Assembly: GCA_037133915.1 (NCBI GenBank)
Contig: JBAXND010000014.1
Location: 1 to 64,000 of the forward strand
Origin: Bacteroidota bacterium
Lineage (GTDB): Bacteria > Bacteroidota > Bacteroidia > Bacteroidales > CAIWKO01
Direction of reading: 5' to 3'
Length of the DNA stretch: 64,000 nt
Of this stretch, positions 35,217 to 44,035 are shown piece by piece. The position numbers and the translations under genes were made by a program. Under the pieces are notes generated by a model, which was not told the origin of the DNA, made no database searches, and worked only from the letters and a program-made list of their open reading frames with translations. Position 1 is the first letter of the stretch, and each line of letters begins with the position of its first letter.

Positions 35217-36113
35217 ATGAGTGAAGAAAATACAAATAAAAAAAGCCTGAGAGTACATCAGGTCATTATCGGGGTTCTTTCCCTGATTATTGTGGTTTTG
35301 TTGTGGCAGTTGATTGTCACCAAAACAAGAGTAAATACCTTTATTGTAGAAAAGGAAAAAGCGGTTGGTGAACGGCAGGGTTTGCAGCACCAGCTTGACA
35401 GTCTTATTACAATACACGATAAGATTAAAAAAGAATATGGCAGTATGAGTACGGCGCTGATTGCAAAAGACAGCATGATTCAGGCTCAGGCAACAGAAAT
35501 ACAAAAACTTATCGTGAGTAATGCCGGCAAAAATCAAATCCAGAAAAAACTGGATTACTTGCGCGGAATAACCCAGGATTATGTTGCGCAGATTGACAAA
35601 CTCCTTAAAGAAAATAAAGAGCTTAAAACGGAAATTGCCGGCATGGAAGATAACATCAAAGATGAGAAGCAAAAAAGTGCCGCGCTGACGAAAGATAAAG
35701 AAGACCTGAAAGAGCAGATAACCAAAGCCGCCGTGCTGGCCGCCTATTCAATAAAAGCTGAGGCAATCAAATTCAGAGGTAAAAAGGAGGAAGCAACCGA
35801 CAGAGCCAAAAAAGCTGATAAAATAAAAATTACGTTTACTCTTGCCAAGAATCCGTTGGTATCGGAAGGTCCGAAAGAAGTATATATTCGCATTGCCCGC
35901 CCCGACAATCAAATACTAAACGACGGTGGGGAATTTGATTTTGAAGGTAAAGCTATTATGTATTCCTTAAAAACGACGGTTAATTATCAAAGTAAGCCGA
36001 TTGATATTTCACTGTATTACGAAAAAACCGATCGTATTGTCGCCGGAACTTATCATTTTGCTATCTTTACAGGCGGTCAGGAGATTGGCCAGACTCAGCT
36101 AACGCTGAAATAA
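35217..36113 (+). CDS. Membrane-anchored coiled-coil protein, paralogue 1 of 3
   Basis: 298 residues: a short charged N-terminus, one transmembrane helix (about 17-32, VIIGVLSLIIVVLLWQLIV), a long coiled coil (~40-175, heptads rich in K, E, Q and L), a short link (AVLAAYSIKAEAIKFRG, then KADKIKITFTLAKNP) and a C-terminal beta domain (~205-298) with EVYIRIARPDNQIL, FDFEGKAIMYSLKTTV and GTYHFAIFTGGQEIG. I know this family only as uncharacterised Bacteroidota proteins. The helix orientation predicts the coiled coil and beta domain outside the inner membrane. First of three consecutive paralogues. Confidence 0.8.
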   Translation: MSEENTNKKSLRVHQVIIGVLSLIIVVLLWQLIVTKTRVNTFIVEKEKAVGERQGLQHQLDSLITIHDKIKKEYGSMSTALIAKDSMIQAQATEIQKLIVSNAGKNQIQKKLDYLRGITQDYVAQIDKLLKENKELKTEIAGMEDNIKDEKQKSAALTKDKEDLKEQITKAAVLAAYSIKAEAIKFRGKKEEATDRAKKADKIKITFTLAKNPLVSEGPKEVYIRIARPDNQILNDGGEFDFEGKAIMYSLKTTVNYQSKPIDISLYYEKTDRIVAGTYHFAIFTGGQEIGQTQLTLK

Positions 36114-36137
36114 AAAAATCAACAAAACCAAAATACC

Positions 36138-37040
36138 ATGGAACGGCAAGAAAATCTGCCGGTTTCAGAAAAAAACAACAACGGTAAATCAAAAGTGAGA
36201 ATTCGTGTTCTTATCTTTCTTGCATCGTTATTTTTTCTGTCAACCGGGTTTTTGATTTATGTGTACTTCAGTACAAGAACCAGTATTGCAAATCGTGTAG
36301 TAGCCGAGAAAGCTGTTACAGATAATCAACGATTCAAACTGTACCTCCAGAATCTGGAAAAGCAGTATGATGAACTTGGAAGCGAATATGAAGGGCTCGA
36401 TTCGCTCTTCAGCCGTGAAAAGGAAAAGCTGCACAGCATGCTGAACGACGTGGAAGGGGAGAAGAATAATACAGATAAAGTTAAAACCGATGTCACAAAG
36501 CTTGAGATTTCTCTGCAGGTATTCAAAGAAAAAATCAGAGATTTGGAAGCGGAAAACAGAAAGTTGCTTTCTTCATCGAATCGTTATAAGATAAGTTACG
36601 ACTCCTTGCTCAAAGTAAAGACAGGCGCTGATAACAAAACTCACACCGTCAGCAAAAACGATCTGGGAATTGGAAAACTTGCTGCCGAAGGCATTGATCA
36701 AAAAGAAACACCGGTAAGAGAGACAACCAAAGTATCAAAGATCAGGGTATGTTTCAGGGTATTGCAAAATTATTCAGCAGATAAAGGATCGAAAGTAGCG
36801 TATGTAAGAATAATCGACCAAAGTGGCATTGTTTTACTTGATAATACGGGCGGTTCGGGTGAATTTGAATGGCAGGGAAAAAAGTTGATGTACTCGATGC
36901 GCAAAAGCTTTTATTTTGATGGAAATCCACTCGATCTTTGCATGTACCTTACGCGTACGGAACAGTATAAAAAAGGAAAATATTCCGTAGAAGTGTACCT
37001 TGATAAAGCAATTACACCGGGCAGTTTTTCACTTGAATAG
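36138..37040 (+). CDS. Membrane-anchored coiled-coil protein, paralogue 2 of 3
   Basis: 300 residues, 24 bases after paralogue 1. Same order: N-terminal polar tail, transmembrane helix (~25-45, LIFLASLFFLSTGFLIYVYF), coiled coil (~55-170), variable linker, and the C-terminal beta domain with KIRVCFRVLQNYSADKGSK, AYVRIIDQSGIVLLD, EFEWQGKKLMYSMRKS and KGKYSVEVYLD. It is the most divergent of the three in linker and N-terminus. No known function. Confidence 0.8.
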   Translation: MERQENLPVSEKNNNGKSKVRIRVLIFLASLFFLSTGFLIYVYFSTRTSIANRVVAEKAVTDNQRFKLYLQNLEKQYDELGSEYEGLDSLFSREKEKLHSMLNDVEGEKNNTDKVKTDVTKLEISLQVFKEKIRDLEAENRKLLSSSNRYKISYDSLLKVKTGADNKTHTVSKNDLGIGKLAAEGIDQKETPVRETTKVSKIRVCFRVLQNYSADKGSKVAYVRIIDQSGIVLLDNTGGSGEFEWQGKKLMYSMRKSFYFDGNPLDLCMYLTRTEQYKKGKYSVEVYLDKAITPGSFSLE

Positions 37041-37082
37041 AATTATAAAATAATTAATAATAACCTCAAAATTCAACAATTT

Positions 37083-38000
37083 ATGGATACTCAGGAAAAT
37101 GCCCCCGTGGCAGAAAAAAGTAAAGTAAACTGGTTTATGTGGCTTTCGTTTGTGCTTTTATTAGTAATTGCCATTCTTGGATGGCGACTTCTCACCGCCA
37201 CAAAACAGATAGAAACGATTACTATTGAAAAGCAGGCTGTGAATGACGAAAAGGGGCAACTCATTACCAAGCTCGAAGGGCTTAAAGCAGATTATGATAA
37301 GCTGAGCAAGGAAAATACCGAGTTGAGCGATATGTTCAACAAAGAAAAAGAACGTGTCAGCACATTGCTCGAAAAAGTTAAAAAAAGCAGCGGCTCTATA
37401 GAAGTATATAAAGGTAAAGTTGCGGCCATGGAAGGCCGGCTGAAAGAATATGAACAGCAGATTGAACAGCTGAAATCTCAGAATAAAGAATTGATTGAAA
37501 CCAACTTCAATATTAAAACCCAGCTTGATTCGGCAACCGTTGAAAATAAAGAACTGTCAAACCAGAACACCAACCTGAGCGATAAAGTGAACAAAGGTTC
37601 TGTTCTTACCAGCTACGACATCAATGCAGGCGGTATTATTTCAAAATCATCGGGCAAAGAACTTCCCACCAAAAAAGCAAAACGTGCCGACAGACTTCGT
37701 GTTTGTTTCACCATTGGCGAAAATCCACTCACGACTCCGGGTCCAAAAACTGTATACTTGAGAATTGCTGAACCCAGTGGCAGTATTCTCAGCCTGGGTA
37801 CCGGCGATGAATATTCCTTCGAATATCAGGGTAAAAAACTTCAGTATTCTGTTAAAGAGCAAATCAATTATACAAACAAACCGATTGACCTTTGCAGCTA
37901 CTGGAAAAAAGCCAAAGACTTTACCGTGGGCACTTATTATATCGACATTTTTGTGGATGGTAATAACATTGGTTCCAGCACGTTTATTTTTGAAAAATAA
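37083..38000 (+). CDS. Membrane-anchored coiled-coil protein, paralogue 3 of 3
   Basis: 305 residues, 42 bases after paralogue 2. Transmembrane helix ~16-33 (WLSFVLLLVIAILGWRLL, approximate), coiled coil ~40-180 (repeated KEN/LKSQNKEL-type heptads), then SVLTSYDINAGGIISKSSGK and the C-terminal beta domain (RLRVCFTIGENPLTTPGPK, VYLRIAEPSGSILSL, EYSFEYQGKKLQYSVKE, GTYYIDIFVDGNNIG). Paralogues 1 and 3 share the LTSYDI/LAAYSI-type linker; paralogue 2 lacks it. A small HMA-like secreted protein follows 23 bases later. Confidence 0.8.
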   Translation: MDTQENAPVAEKSKVNWFMWLSFVLLLVIAILGWRLLTATKQIETITIEKQAVNDEKGQLITKLEGLKADYDKLSKENTELSDMFNKEKERVSTLLEKVKKSSGSIEVYKGKVAAMEGRLKEYEQQIEQLKSQNKELIETNFNIKTQLDSATVENKELSNQNTNLSDKVNKGSVLTSYDINAGGIISKSSGKELPTKKAKRADRLRVCFTIGENPLTTPGPKTVYLRIAEPSGSILSLGTGDEYSFEYQGKKLQYSVKEQINYTNKPIDLCSYWKKAKDFTVGTYYIDIFVDGNNIGSSTFIFEK

Positions 38001-38023
38001 TCAAAACAAAATACTTGTTTATC

Positions 38024-38371
38024 ATGAAAAGAACCGCAATTAAATTAATTATACTTCCGTTATTACTGCTTTTTTGTACCTCAATAATGGCGCAAACTGC
38101 AACCAAGGAAGCTAAAATAAAAACCGGTTTTCATTGTCCCAACGGCAAGGCAAATATTGAAACGGAAATAGTGAAAGAACCCGGTGTGAAAACTGTTGTT
38201 GCCGACCTTGATACGAAGATAGTAACCATTGTTTATGACGTCGACAAAACAAATCAGGATAAGCTGGTTGCTGCTATTGAAAAATTAGGCTACCGCACTG
38301 AATATACACCTGCCGGAACAACGATTAAAAGTGCCTGTACGCATAATCCTGAACAGGCCCCCAAGGAATAA
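38024..38371 (+). CDS. Secreted heavy-metal-associated (HMA)-like domain protein lacking CxxC
   Basis: 115 residues from ATG 38024 (an alternative ATG at 38015). A signal peptide ends near SIMAQ; the rest is one HMA-type ferredoxin-like fold: IKTGFHCPNGKANIETEIVK, PGVKTVVADLDTKIVTIVYD, DKLVAAIEKLGYRTEY. The usual metal-binding CxxC is replaced by a single cysteine in FHCPNGK, with one more Cys in SACTHN near the C-terminus. It may bind metal differently or have another role. Ends at a strong terminator; probably the last gene of the coiled-coil operon. Confidence 0.7.
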   Translation: MKRTAIKLIILPLLLLFCTSIMAQTATKEAKIKTGFHCPNGKANIETEIVKEPGVKTVVADLDTKIVTIVYDVDKTNQDKLVAAIEKLGYRTEYTPAGTTIKSACTHNPEQAPKE

Positions 38372-38392
38372 TATTCCACCTCATTAATTATT

Positions 38393-38424
38393 AAAAGGCT
38401 GTCCTGCAAAGGATGGTCTTTTTT
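38393..38424. terminator. Terminator at the end of the coiled-coil/HMA operon
   Basis: A 12-bp stem (38393-38404 with 38411-38422, with four wobble pairs) has loop TGCAAA and is followed by a T-run. It lies at the 3' end of the convergent deoxynucleoside kinase gene as well. Confidence 0.75.
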
Positions 38425-39127
38425 ATTTTTGTGCAGTATACTGTTCACCGCATTTTTGGGCGCTGCATTCTTCGGAAGTGCTGCTGTTAGAGCCTTTGAG
38501 CGAGATGCGGTGAACCCCAACCGAATACTCCTGCATTATGGTATCGACAATGAGTTTATAATCGTCGGGGTTTTTTACGAAATCAATTTCATTCACATCT
38601 ATAATAAGCACACGCAAATCCTGCTGCTGATTGATGAATTCAAAATAACCATCCTGAATTTTCGATAAGTATTCGCTTTCGATATCCTGTTCATAGCTGC
38701 GACCACGCTTTACAATGTTGCATTTTAAGCGCTTCACACTTACATAAAGATACACCAGTAAGTCGGGCCGTGGAAGTACCGAATTGATGATGAAATATAA
38801 ACGCGTGTAAAGGCTCAGTTCGTCATCCTGCAATGTTTTGCGGGCAAAAATCAGCGATTTATAAATGAAATAATCGGAAACAGTAAAACTTTTAAAAAGA
38901 TCGCCTTGCGATAATTGCTCTTTGAGCTGCTGATAGCGTGATGAAAGAAATGAAAGTTCAAGTGGAAAAGCATACTTCTGGGGGTCGCGATAAAACTTTG
39001 GCAGAAAGGCGTTATCCTCAAACTGCTCAAGTATAAGCCGGGCGTTGAAATCCTGTGATATTCTTGTTGCCAGCGATGTTTTGCCTGCGCCAATATTTCC
39101 TTCTATTGCAATGTAATTGTATGTCAT
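38423..39127 (-). CDS. Deoxynucleoside kinase
   Basis: 234 residues from ATG 39127; an upstream TTG at 39163 would overlap folK. P-loop GNIGAGKTS at residues ~10-18, then the dNK core: ARLILEQFEDNAFLPKFYRD, LSFLSSRYQQLKEQL, VSDYFIYKSLIFARKTL (ERS/DYF region), and PDLLVYLYVSVKRLKCNIVK followed by RGRSYEQ (LID). It phosphorylates deoxynucleosides for salvage. The C-terminal ~30 residues are Ser/Cys-rich and unlike the family core. It lies 10 bases after folK; dNK and folK are adjacent or fused in many Bacteroidota. Confidence 0.93.
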   Translation of the reverse strand: MTYNYIAIEGNIGAGKTSLATRISQDFNARLILEQFEDNAFLPKFYRDPQKYAFPLELSFLSSRYQQLKEQLSQGDLFKSFTVSDYFIYKSLIFARKTLQDDELSLYTRLYFIINSVLPRPDLLVYLYVSVKRLKCNIVKRGRSYEQDIESEYLSKIQDGYFEFINQQQDLRVLIIDVNEIDFVKNPDDYKLIVDTIMQEYSVGVHRISLKGSNSSTSEECSAQKCGEQYTAQK

Positions 39128-39137
39128 CGGCCCAGCA

Positions 39138-39644
39138 TTAATTCCGGAATATGTTGTTGTCAAAAATTTTTGTCACCTGCAATGTGTCGCTGCATTCTTC
39201 TGTTAATTGCATCATACTTTTCCCGATTACGGGATGAATCACTCCGGGAGCCACTTCAGCCATAGGTTCAAGCGTGAACCGCCGTAAATGCATCTTCGGA
39301 TGTGGTACCTGCAGCCCATGTTCGTTTATTACCACATCGTTGTAAAGCAGTATGTCAATATCTATCGTCCTCGGCTCCGGCTTGTTTTCTATACGGACGC
39401 GCCCTAATTCTGATTCTATACGGAGCAGTACTTCGAGCAACGCCTGCGGTTCCAGTTTTGTATCAATTAAAACAACGCAATTATAAAAATTGTTTCCTGA
39501 TACATCGCCCCAGGGAGCTGTTTCGTAAACTGATGAAAATGCTTTTGGCGCTCCTGCTTCCCGGCTTATCATTTCGATTGCCTTCTTCAAGATATTCAGG
39601 CTGTTGCCAAGATTACTGCCTAATAATAGGTAAGTACATGCCAT
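39138..39644 (-). CDS. folK: 2-amino-4-hydroxy-6-hydroxymethyldihydropteridine pyrophosphokinase
   Basis: 168 residues, the normal HPPK length. It transfers pyrophosphate from ATP to 6-hydroxymethyl-dihydropterin in folate synthesis. Motifs: YLLLGSNLGNSLNILKKA at the start, YETAPWGDVSGNNFYNCVV, and the catalytic RTIDIDILLYND with the metal-binding D-x-D, then PHPKMHLRRFTLEPMAE. First gene of a two-gene unit with the deoxynucleoside kinase. Confidence 0.97.
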   Translation of the reverse strand: MACTYLLLGSNLGNSLNILKKAIEMISREAGAPKAFSSVYETAPWGDVSGNNFYNCVVLIDTKLEPQALLEVLLRIESELGRVRIENKPEPRTIDIDILLYNDVVINEHGLQVPHPKMHLRRFTLEPMAEVAPGVIHPVIGKSMMQLTEECSDTLQVTKIFDNNIFRN

Positions 39645-39700
39645 TTTCCCACTTCCGTTTTGTAAAAATAATAATTCCTGTATTCAGATTTATGCCTGTT

Positions 39701-39708
39701 CAAATCTA
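39701..39708 (-). promoter_or_regulatory. Candidate -7 box for folK operon
   Basis: Minus-strand TAGATTTG fits TAnnTTTG, 57 bases upstream of folK. No convincing -33 element. Confidence 0.35.
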
Positions 39709-39869
39709 TTGAAAAGTTATTCAACGCTGTAACTTTCAAGGGCTGACAACGTCATAAATGTCAAATTCATATTATTGTCCCCGGAAATTTAACAAATCGG
39801 GTATACATAGTGTGCCTTTTTATCAAAATTCTTAGTAAAATTGTATTCACATACCTAATCTCAATTTCT

Positions 39870-41642
39870 ATGAAACAGTTTTTTAAATTTATGTTTGCAT
39901 CCATGGTGGGATACCTCCTGGTTTGCATCATCTGCGGACTATTCTTTTTTATAATGGTTGCTTCTGTGGCATCATTATCGTCAAAGCAGGTTATTCAGAT
40001 TAAAGATAAATCGATTCTAACACTTAAACTCGATCAGCCTATTTATGAAAGGGCTCCGTCAAATCCGTTCCAGAATTTTGATTTCGGAAGTATGAAATCA
40101 ATGAATAATCCCGGGCTCGACGACATTCTCAAAAGCCTTAAAAAAGCTGCCAGCGACGATCGTATCAAAGGCATTTATCTTGATATAACAAACATTCCTT
40201 CGGGCATTGCTACGATTGAAGAAATACGGAATGCCCTGCTCGAATTCAAAAAATCGGGGAAATTTATTTATGCTTACAGCGAAGGCTATTCGCAAGGAGC
40301 ATATTATCTGGCAACTGCTGCCGATAAAATTTTCATGAATCCCGAAGGCTTCATTATTTTCAAAGGATTGTCGGCACAAATGATGTTTTTCAAAGGCACG
40401 CTTGAGAAACTTGAAGTGCAGGCACAGGTAATTCGTCATGGTAAATTCAAAAGTGCCATAGAGCCGTTCATCATGGATAAAATGAGCGATGCAAACCGTG
40501 AGCAGGTGGAAAAATATGTTGGATCTATCTGGGATTATATGGTTACCAATATGGCAAAAGAACGCAAACTGACTTCCGCAAAGCTGAAAGTAATTGCCGA
40601 CAGCCTGCTGGTACAAACCGGCGCCGATGCCTTAAAATATAAAATGGTGGACGGGCTCAAATATAAAGATGAAATGCAGGCAGAACTTCGCAAAGACCTT
40701 GGCATTGGTGATAATGACAAGATTAATTTTGTGAGCATTGCAAAATATAAAAATGCAAAAGGCACCAGAGTCGAAAACAAACTTAAGAAAGAAAAAATAG
40801 CGGTTGTATATGCTGTAGGTCAGATACAGAGCGGTGAAGGCGATGATCAGACTATTGGCTCCGACCGCATATCGGAAGCAATTCGTGCTGCACGTACCGA
40901 TAAATCGGTTAAAGCAATTGTACTTCGCGTGAACTCTCCGGGGGGCAGCGCTCTGGCATCGGAAATTATCTGGCGCGAAGTGGAACTGGCACGTAAAGAA
41001 AAACCGGTGGTTGTTTCTATGGGCGATGTGGCTGCATCAGGCGGATATTATATTGCTTGCGCGGCGAATAAAATCATTGCCGACCCCAACACAATTACCG
41101 GTTCTATCGGTGTTTTCGGACTTATCCCGAATATGGAGAAATTCTTTAAAAACAAACTCGGGATTACATTCGATGGCGTAAATACCAATGAGCATTCTGA
41201 TTTTATGTCGACCGCACGTCCTATGGATGAATATGAAACCAAAGTTTTGCAGAATGAGATAGAGCATATTTATCAGATATTTATCAAGCATGTGGCCGAT
41301 GGACGTAAAATGACCACAGCCCAGGTTGACAGCATTGGTCAGGGCCGCGTTTGGAGTGGTGTGGATGCAAAACGCATCGGGCTCATCGACGATTTTGGTG
41401 GAATTGACAAGGCGATTGAAGTGGCTGCAGGTCTTGCAAACATTACCGATTATAAGCTCGTAAATTATCCCAAGCAAAAAGATCCGTTTACCCAGATTAT
41501 TGAACAAATGACCGGTGAAGGCGGTGATGCAATGATTAAAAAGGAACTGGGTGAGAATTATGTGTATTACCAGTATCTGAAAAATATGTCGAAAGTAAGC
41601 GGTGTTCAGGCACGGCTGCCATTTGATTTAATCATCTATTAA
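39870..41642 (+). CDS. sppA: Signal peptide peptidase SppA, 67K type
   Basis: 590 residues from ATG 39870, where the N-terminal transmembrane helix (MVGYLLVCIICGLFFFIMVA) begins properly; an ATG at 39810 would add 20 residues. Two tandem ClpP-like peptidase domains (long, E. coli type). The catalytic pair is K194 in RHGKFKSAIEPF in the first domain and S390 in VAASGGYYIACAANKI in the second. SppA digests signal-peptide remnants in the membrane, outward facing. Followed by a terminator. Confidence 0.95.
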   Translation: MKQFFKFMFASMVGYLLVCIICGLFFFIMVASVASLSSKQVIQIKDKSILTLKLDQPIYERAPSNPFQNFDFGSMKSMNNPGLDDILKSLKKAASDDRIKGIYLDITNIPSGIATIEEIRNALLEFKKSGKFIYAYSEGYSQGAYYLATAADKIFMNPEGFIIFKGLSAQMMFFKGTLEKLEVQAQVIRHGKFKSAIEPFIMDKMSDANREQVEKYVGSIWDYMVTNMAKERKLTSAKLKVIADSLLVQTGADALKYKMVDGLKYKDEMQAELRKDLGIGDNDKINFVSIAKYKNAKGTRVENKLKKEKIAVVYAVGQIQSGEGDDQTIGSDRISEAIRAARTDKSVKAIVLRVNSPGGSALASEIIWREVELARKEKPVVVSMGDVAASGGYYIACAANKIIADPNTITGSIGVFGLIPNMEKFFKNKLGITFDGVNTNEHSDFMSTARPMDEYETKVLQNEIEHIYQIFIKHVADGRKMTTAQVDSIGQGRVWSGVDAKRIGLIDDFGGIDKAIEVAAGLANITDYKLVNYPKQKDPFTQIIEQMTGEGGDAMIKKELGENYVYYQYLKNMSKVSGVQARLPFDLIIY

Positions 41643-41663
41643 ATCCCAAAAAAATATTTTAGT

Positions 41664-41699
41664 AAAAAAAAGAGAGGCGCTCCCGAGCCTCTCTTTTTT
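41664..41699. terminator. Bidirectional terminator after sppA
   Basis: A long stem pairs an A-run plus GAGAGGC (41664-41678) with GCCTCTC plus T-run (41687-41699). It lies between convergent sppA and the DUF4956 gene. Confidence 0.9.
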
Positions 41700-41704
41700 A
41701 TTAA

Positions 41705-42397
41705 TCAGTCATCATCATCGCCGCCTCCGCCGTACAAATCGTCGGCAAGGTTGGGCAAGTTGTCTGCTTTTACGTAATAAACAATTACCTGTGCCGCGTC
41801 TTTCATAAGGTCAACACGACCAACATCCACGCGGTTTATTTTCACGCCAAGTCTGATTTGAAGGTCTTCTATCAGGCGTGTCCTGTTTTCGGGTTTTATA
41901 TTTTCAATCTTTTCGTAAATAACCAGCTTACGCGATTCTGTTCTTGAAAGCCATACAAATTCCAGTCCCCAGGTAATAAATACAAGCGCAAAATTGGTAA
42001 AAAACAATTCCGCAACACTGATTTTTTTGTTTGCAAGGGCATTAATAACCGAAATGCCTATGAGTACAAACAGGTAAGTCATTTCCTTGATGGGAATAGG
42101 ATTGGTGCGATAGCGCAAAATTCCGAAAACGGCAAATAATCCGAGTGCAAATCCAAGCTGCAGCTTCACGTTTCCGAGTAAGCAGCACAATAGAAATACA
42201 ATGGTTGTTATCAGAAAATACGTGAACAGGTAATCTTTGCGACGGCTTCTTTTATAATATAAAAGCCTGATAAGAATAAAACAGACCAGCGTATTAAAGA
42301 AAAAGCGGATCACAAGATCCGCGAAATCCTCAACATTAATCAGGTTTATCCCAAGAAAGGTTACATCATTGATTGTGTTTAAGAGTAAGACAGCCAT
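41705..42397 (-). CDS. DUF4956 membrane protein
   Basis: 230 residues with about four transmembrane segments (FFFNTLVCFILIRLLYY; YFLITTIVFLLCCLLG; LGFALGLFAVFGILRYR; YLFVLIGISVINAL) and a cytoplasmic C-terminal half with ELFFTNFALVFITWGLEFVW and a ferredoxin-like tail ending GGGGDDDD. DUF4956 genes commonly sit beside VTC-type polyphosphate polymerase and CotH-type genes. Here its start overlaps the VTC gene by 32 bases on the same strand, so they are co-translated. Confidence 0.9.
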   Translation of the reverse strand: MAVLLLNTINDVTFLGINLINVEDFADLVIRFFFNTLVCFILIRLLYYKRSRRKDYLFTYFLITTIVFLLCCLLGNVKLQLGFALGLFAVFGILRYRTNPIPIKEMTYLFVLIGISVINALANKKISVAELFFTNFALVFITWGLEFVWLSRTESRKLVIYEKIENIKPENRTRLIEDLQIRLGVKINRVDVGRVDLMKDAAQVIVYYVKADNLPNLADDLYGGGGDDDD

Positions 42398-43145
42398 TGC
42401 AAATCCTGTTTATTTTTAAAACTTTTGATTTGAAATTATTATACTTCACATCTTTGTGCAACAGGACAACACCGATGCAGTACTTGCTGAAATTCGTGAT
42501 GGGTATCCGTTCCCGCCTCAGCATTTCCGTGAAGTTATCACGGGCACTGGCACTTTCCTGTTTAATCTCAATTATAAGCAGCGATTTCAACGGCACTTTT
42601 TCTTCGTTGTATGAAAATGTTATTCCGAAGTCAAAAGTCACGCGCTCCTTATTCTCGATATTAACAAGGGTGAAACGAGAAAACTCACTGGAAAGTTTCG
42701 GTTCGAGGTCATTATATTCTCCCTCCGATACTTTATTAATGTATTTATAGTCTTTTTCGTCCAGGCCAAGACCGGCTGAAATTATTTCTTTTCTTTTCTT
42801 GGCAGTCTTGCCTTTATTGTTTTTTATTTTTATTTCAATAAAATATTGTTCTGTGTTGAGATATGCACGGGTTCTCACTTTTATGCGGTTTGAACGTGCG
42901 TTATGATGATCGTAATAAAATTTATAATCGGGGGTGTCGTAATACGTGGTGAGATAGTTGAACGTGCGATTCCCTTCAATTTCGAGAATACGATAACCAT
43001 GATTCCATGCGCCTTCAAGCAATAAGTGTAAGCTGCTGAAATTTGCAATATACTTGGAATCTACTCTGTTCATCAATTGAACATAGTCCATTTCTTTTAA
43101 AGAAATAGGCTCAAATTTTTTCTGTAAAACGGCAATCTTTTCCAT
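42366..43145 (-). CDS. VTC-domain (polyphosphate polymerase-type) protein
   Basis: 259 residues of VTC fold: SLKEMDYVQLMNRVDSKYI at the start, TTYYDTPDYKFYYDHHNARS, NRIKVRTRAYLNTEQYFIEI, KKRKEI, and VTFDFGITFSYNEEKVP then LLIIEIKQESA with FSKYCIGVVLL at the end. In yeast Vtc4 this tunnel domain polymerises phosphate from ATP; bacterial members have been placed beside DUF4956 and spore-coat/CotH kinases and may phosphorylate or bind polyphosphate. Basic residues typical of the tunnel (R, K in strands) are present. Expressed with DUF4956. Confidence 0.88.
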   Translation of the reverse strand: MEKIAVLQKKFEPISLKEMDYVQLMNRVDSKYIANFSSLHLLLEGAWNHGYRILEIEGNRTFNYLTTYYDTPDYKFYYDHHNARSNRIKVRTRAYLNTEQYFIEIKIKNNKGKTAKKRKEIISAGLGLDEKDYKYINKVSEGEYNDLEPKLSSEFSRFTLVNIENKERVTFDFGITFSYNEEKVPLKSLLIIEIKQESASARDNFTEMLRRERIPITNFSKYCIGVVLLHKDVKYNNFKSKVLKINRICNGCLTLKHNQ

Positions 43146-43196
43146 TGGCAGGATTTGACGGTTTCGACAATGAATTATCAGCAGCGATACTGAGGC

Positions 43197-43934
43197 TTAT
43201 TTGGTCCAGACATCATATCCAAACCAGGTGCCTGTTTCATAATCCCCGTCTTTAGAAACAAATACCAGTCCGTTGGCTACAGACAAAGAGAACCCGTAAG
43301 TACCCTCTTTTATTGTAACCGATTTTATTTTTTTTCCTTTAAGGTCATAGATAAATACAAGACCGTAGGCTGCATTCCATGTGTAGATATGTTTGGCATC
43401 AACGGCTACCGCCGAACTGCCATCACCAACCTCTTTACCGCAATCAAGCCCGGTAATTGTTTTGCTGAGTTTGCCGCCGGGGAACTTGAATATTTTCAAG
43501 GTTCCTGCGTCAAAATAATATAAGTACTTACCGTCGGGACTTAAGGCAAGATTGGCCTGTTCGTTATCGTATATACCATCAAGTACCAGTTCGTAGGTTC
43601 CTTTTTCAATGTCTGTTAACCGATAAATTTTCCGTTCGTAAGTGCACACATAGAACTTTTTGTCTTTACCATTATACATAATAGAGCGCATGTCGAGGTC
43701 GATATCAAAACTTGCGATCCATTTACCTTCAAGAGAGAACCGGCTGATTTGTCCTTCCATCTGCTTTCCGCCGTTTACGGAATACAGGTATTGACCGTCG
43801 GATGCGATGTGAACGTTGTGGGTGCGCGGTTCATCATCAAACTTCAGTGTGGGTTTTAATGTTTGTGTTTTTGCAACGTTGGCAGTAAAAAGAACCAGCA
43901 AAAACGTAGCCAGAATAAGTGTGTATTTTTTCAT
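43197..43934 (-). CDS. Secreted beta-propeller-like protein
   Basis: 245 residues. The signal peptide ends near ANVAKTQ. The mature part consists of ~five repeats of ~40 residues, each with a strand pattern like DGQYLYSVNGG, DKKFYVCTYERKIYRLTD, DGKYLYYFDAGTLKIFKF, DAKHIYTWNAAYGLVFIYDL, NGLVFVSKDGDYETG. This is NHL/WD40-type, probably a single-domain propeller in the periplasm or on the surface. No known partner. It is the first gene of a unit ahead of the VTC and DUF4956 genes, with a good promoter. Confidence 0.75.
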   Translation of the reverse strand: MKKYTLILATFLLVLFTANVAKTQTLKPTLKFDDEPRTHNVHIASDGQYLYSVNGGKQMEGQISRFSLEGKWIASFDIDLDMRSIMYNGKDKKFYVCTYERKIYRLTDIEKGTYELVLDGIYDNEQANLALSPDGKYLYYFDAGTLKIFKFPGGKLSKTITGLDCGKEVGDGSSAVAVDAKHIYTWNAAYGLVFIYDLKGKKIKSVTIKEGTYGFSLSVANGLVFVSKDGDYETGTWFGYDVWTK

Positions 43935-43967
43935 ATTGGTCGAATATTAGATTAGGTTCTATGAAGC

Positions 43968-44002
43968 CAAAGATACCCAACAAATAAACCCGATGCAACA
44001 AA
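43968..44002 (-). promoter_or_regulatory. Promoter for the propeller/VTC/DUF4956 unit
   Basis: On the minus strand TTTGTTG (44002-43996) is followed after 20 bases by TATCTTTG (43975-43968), fitting TTTG-N19/20-TAnnTTTG. It lies 34 bases upstream of the propeller gene ATG. Confidence 0.65.
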
Positions 44003-44035
44003 TACCCACAGTTTTTTATCAGGATTGATAATCAC

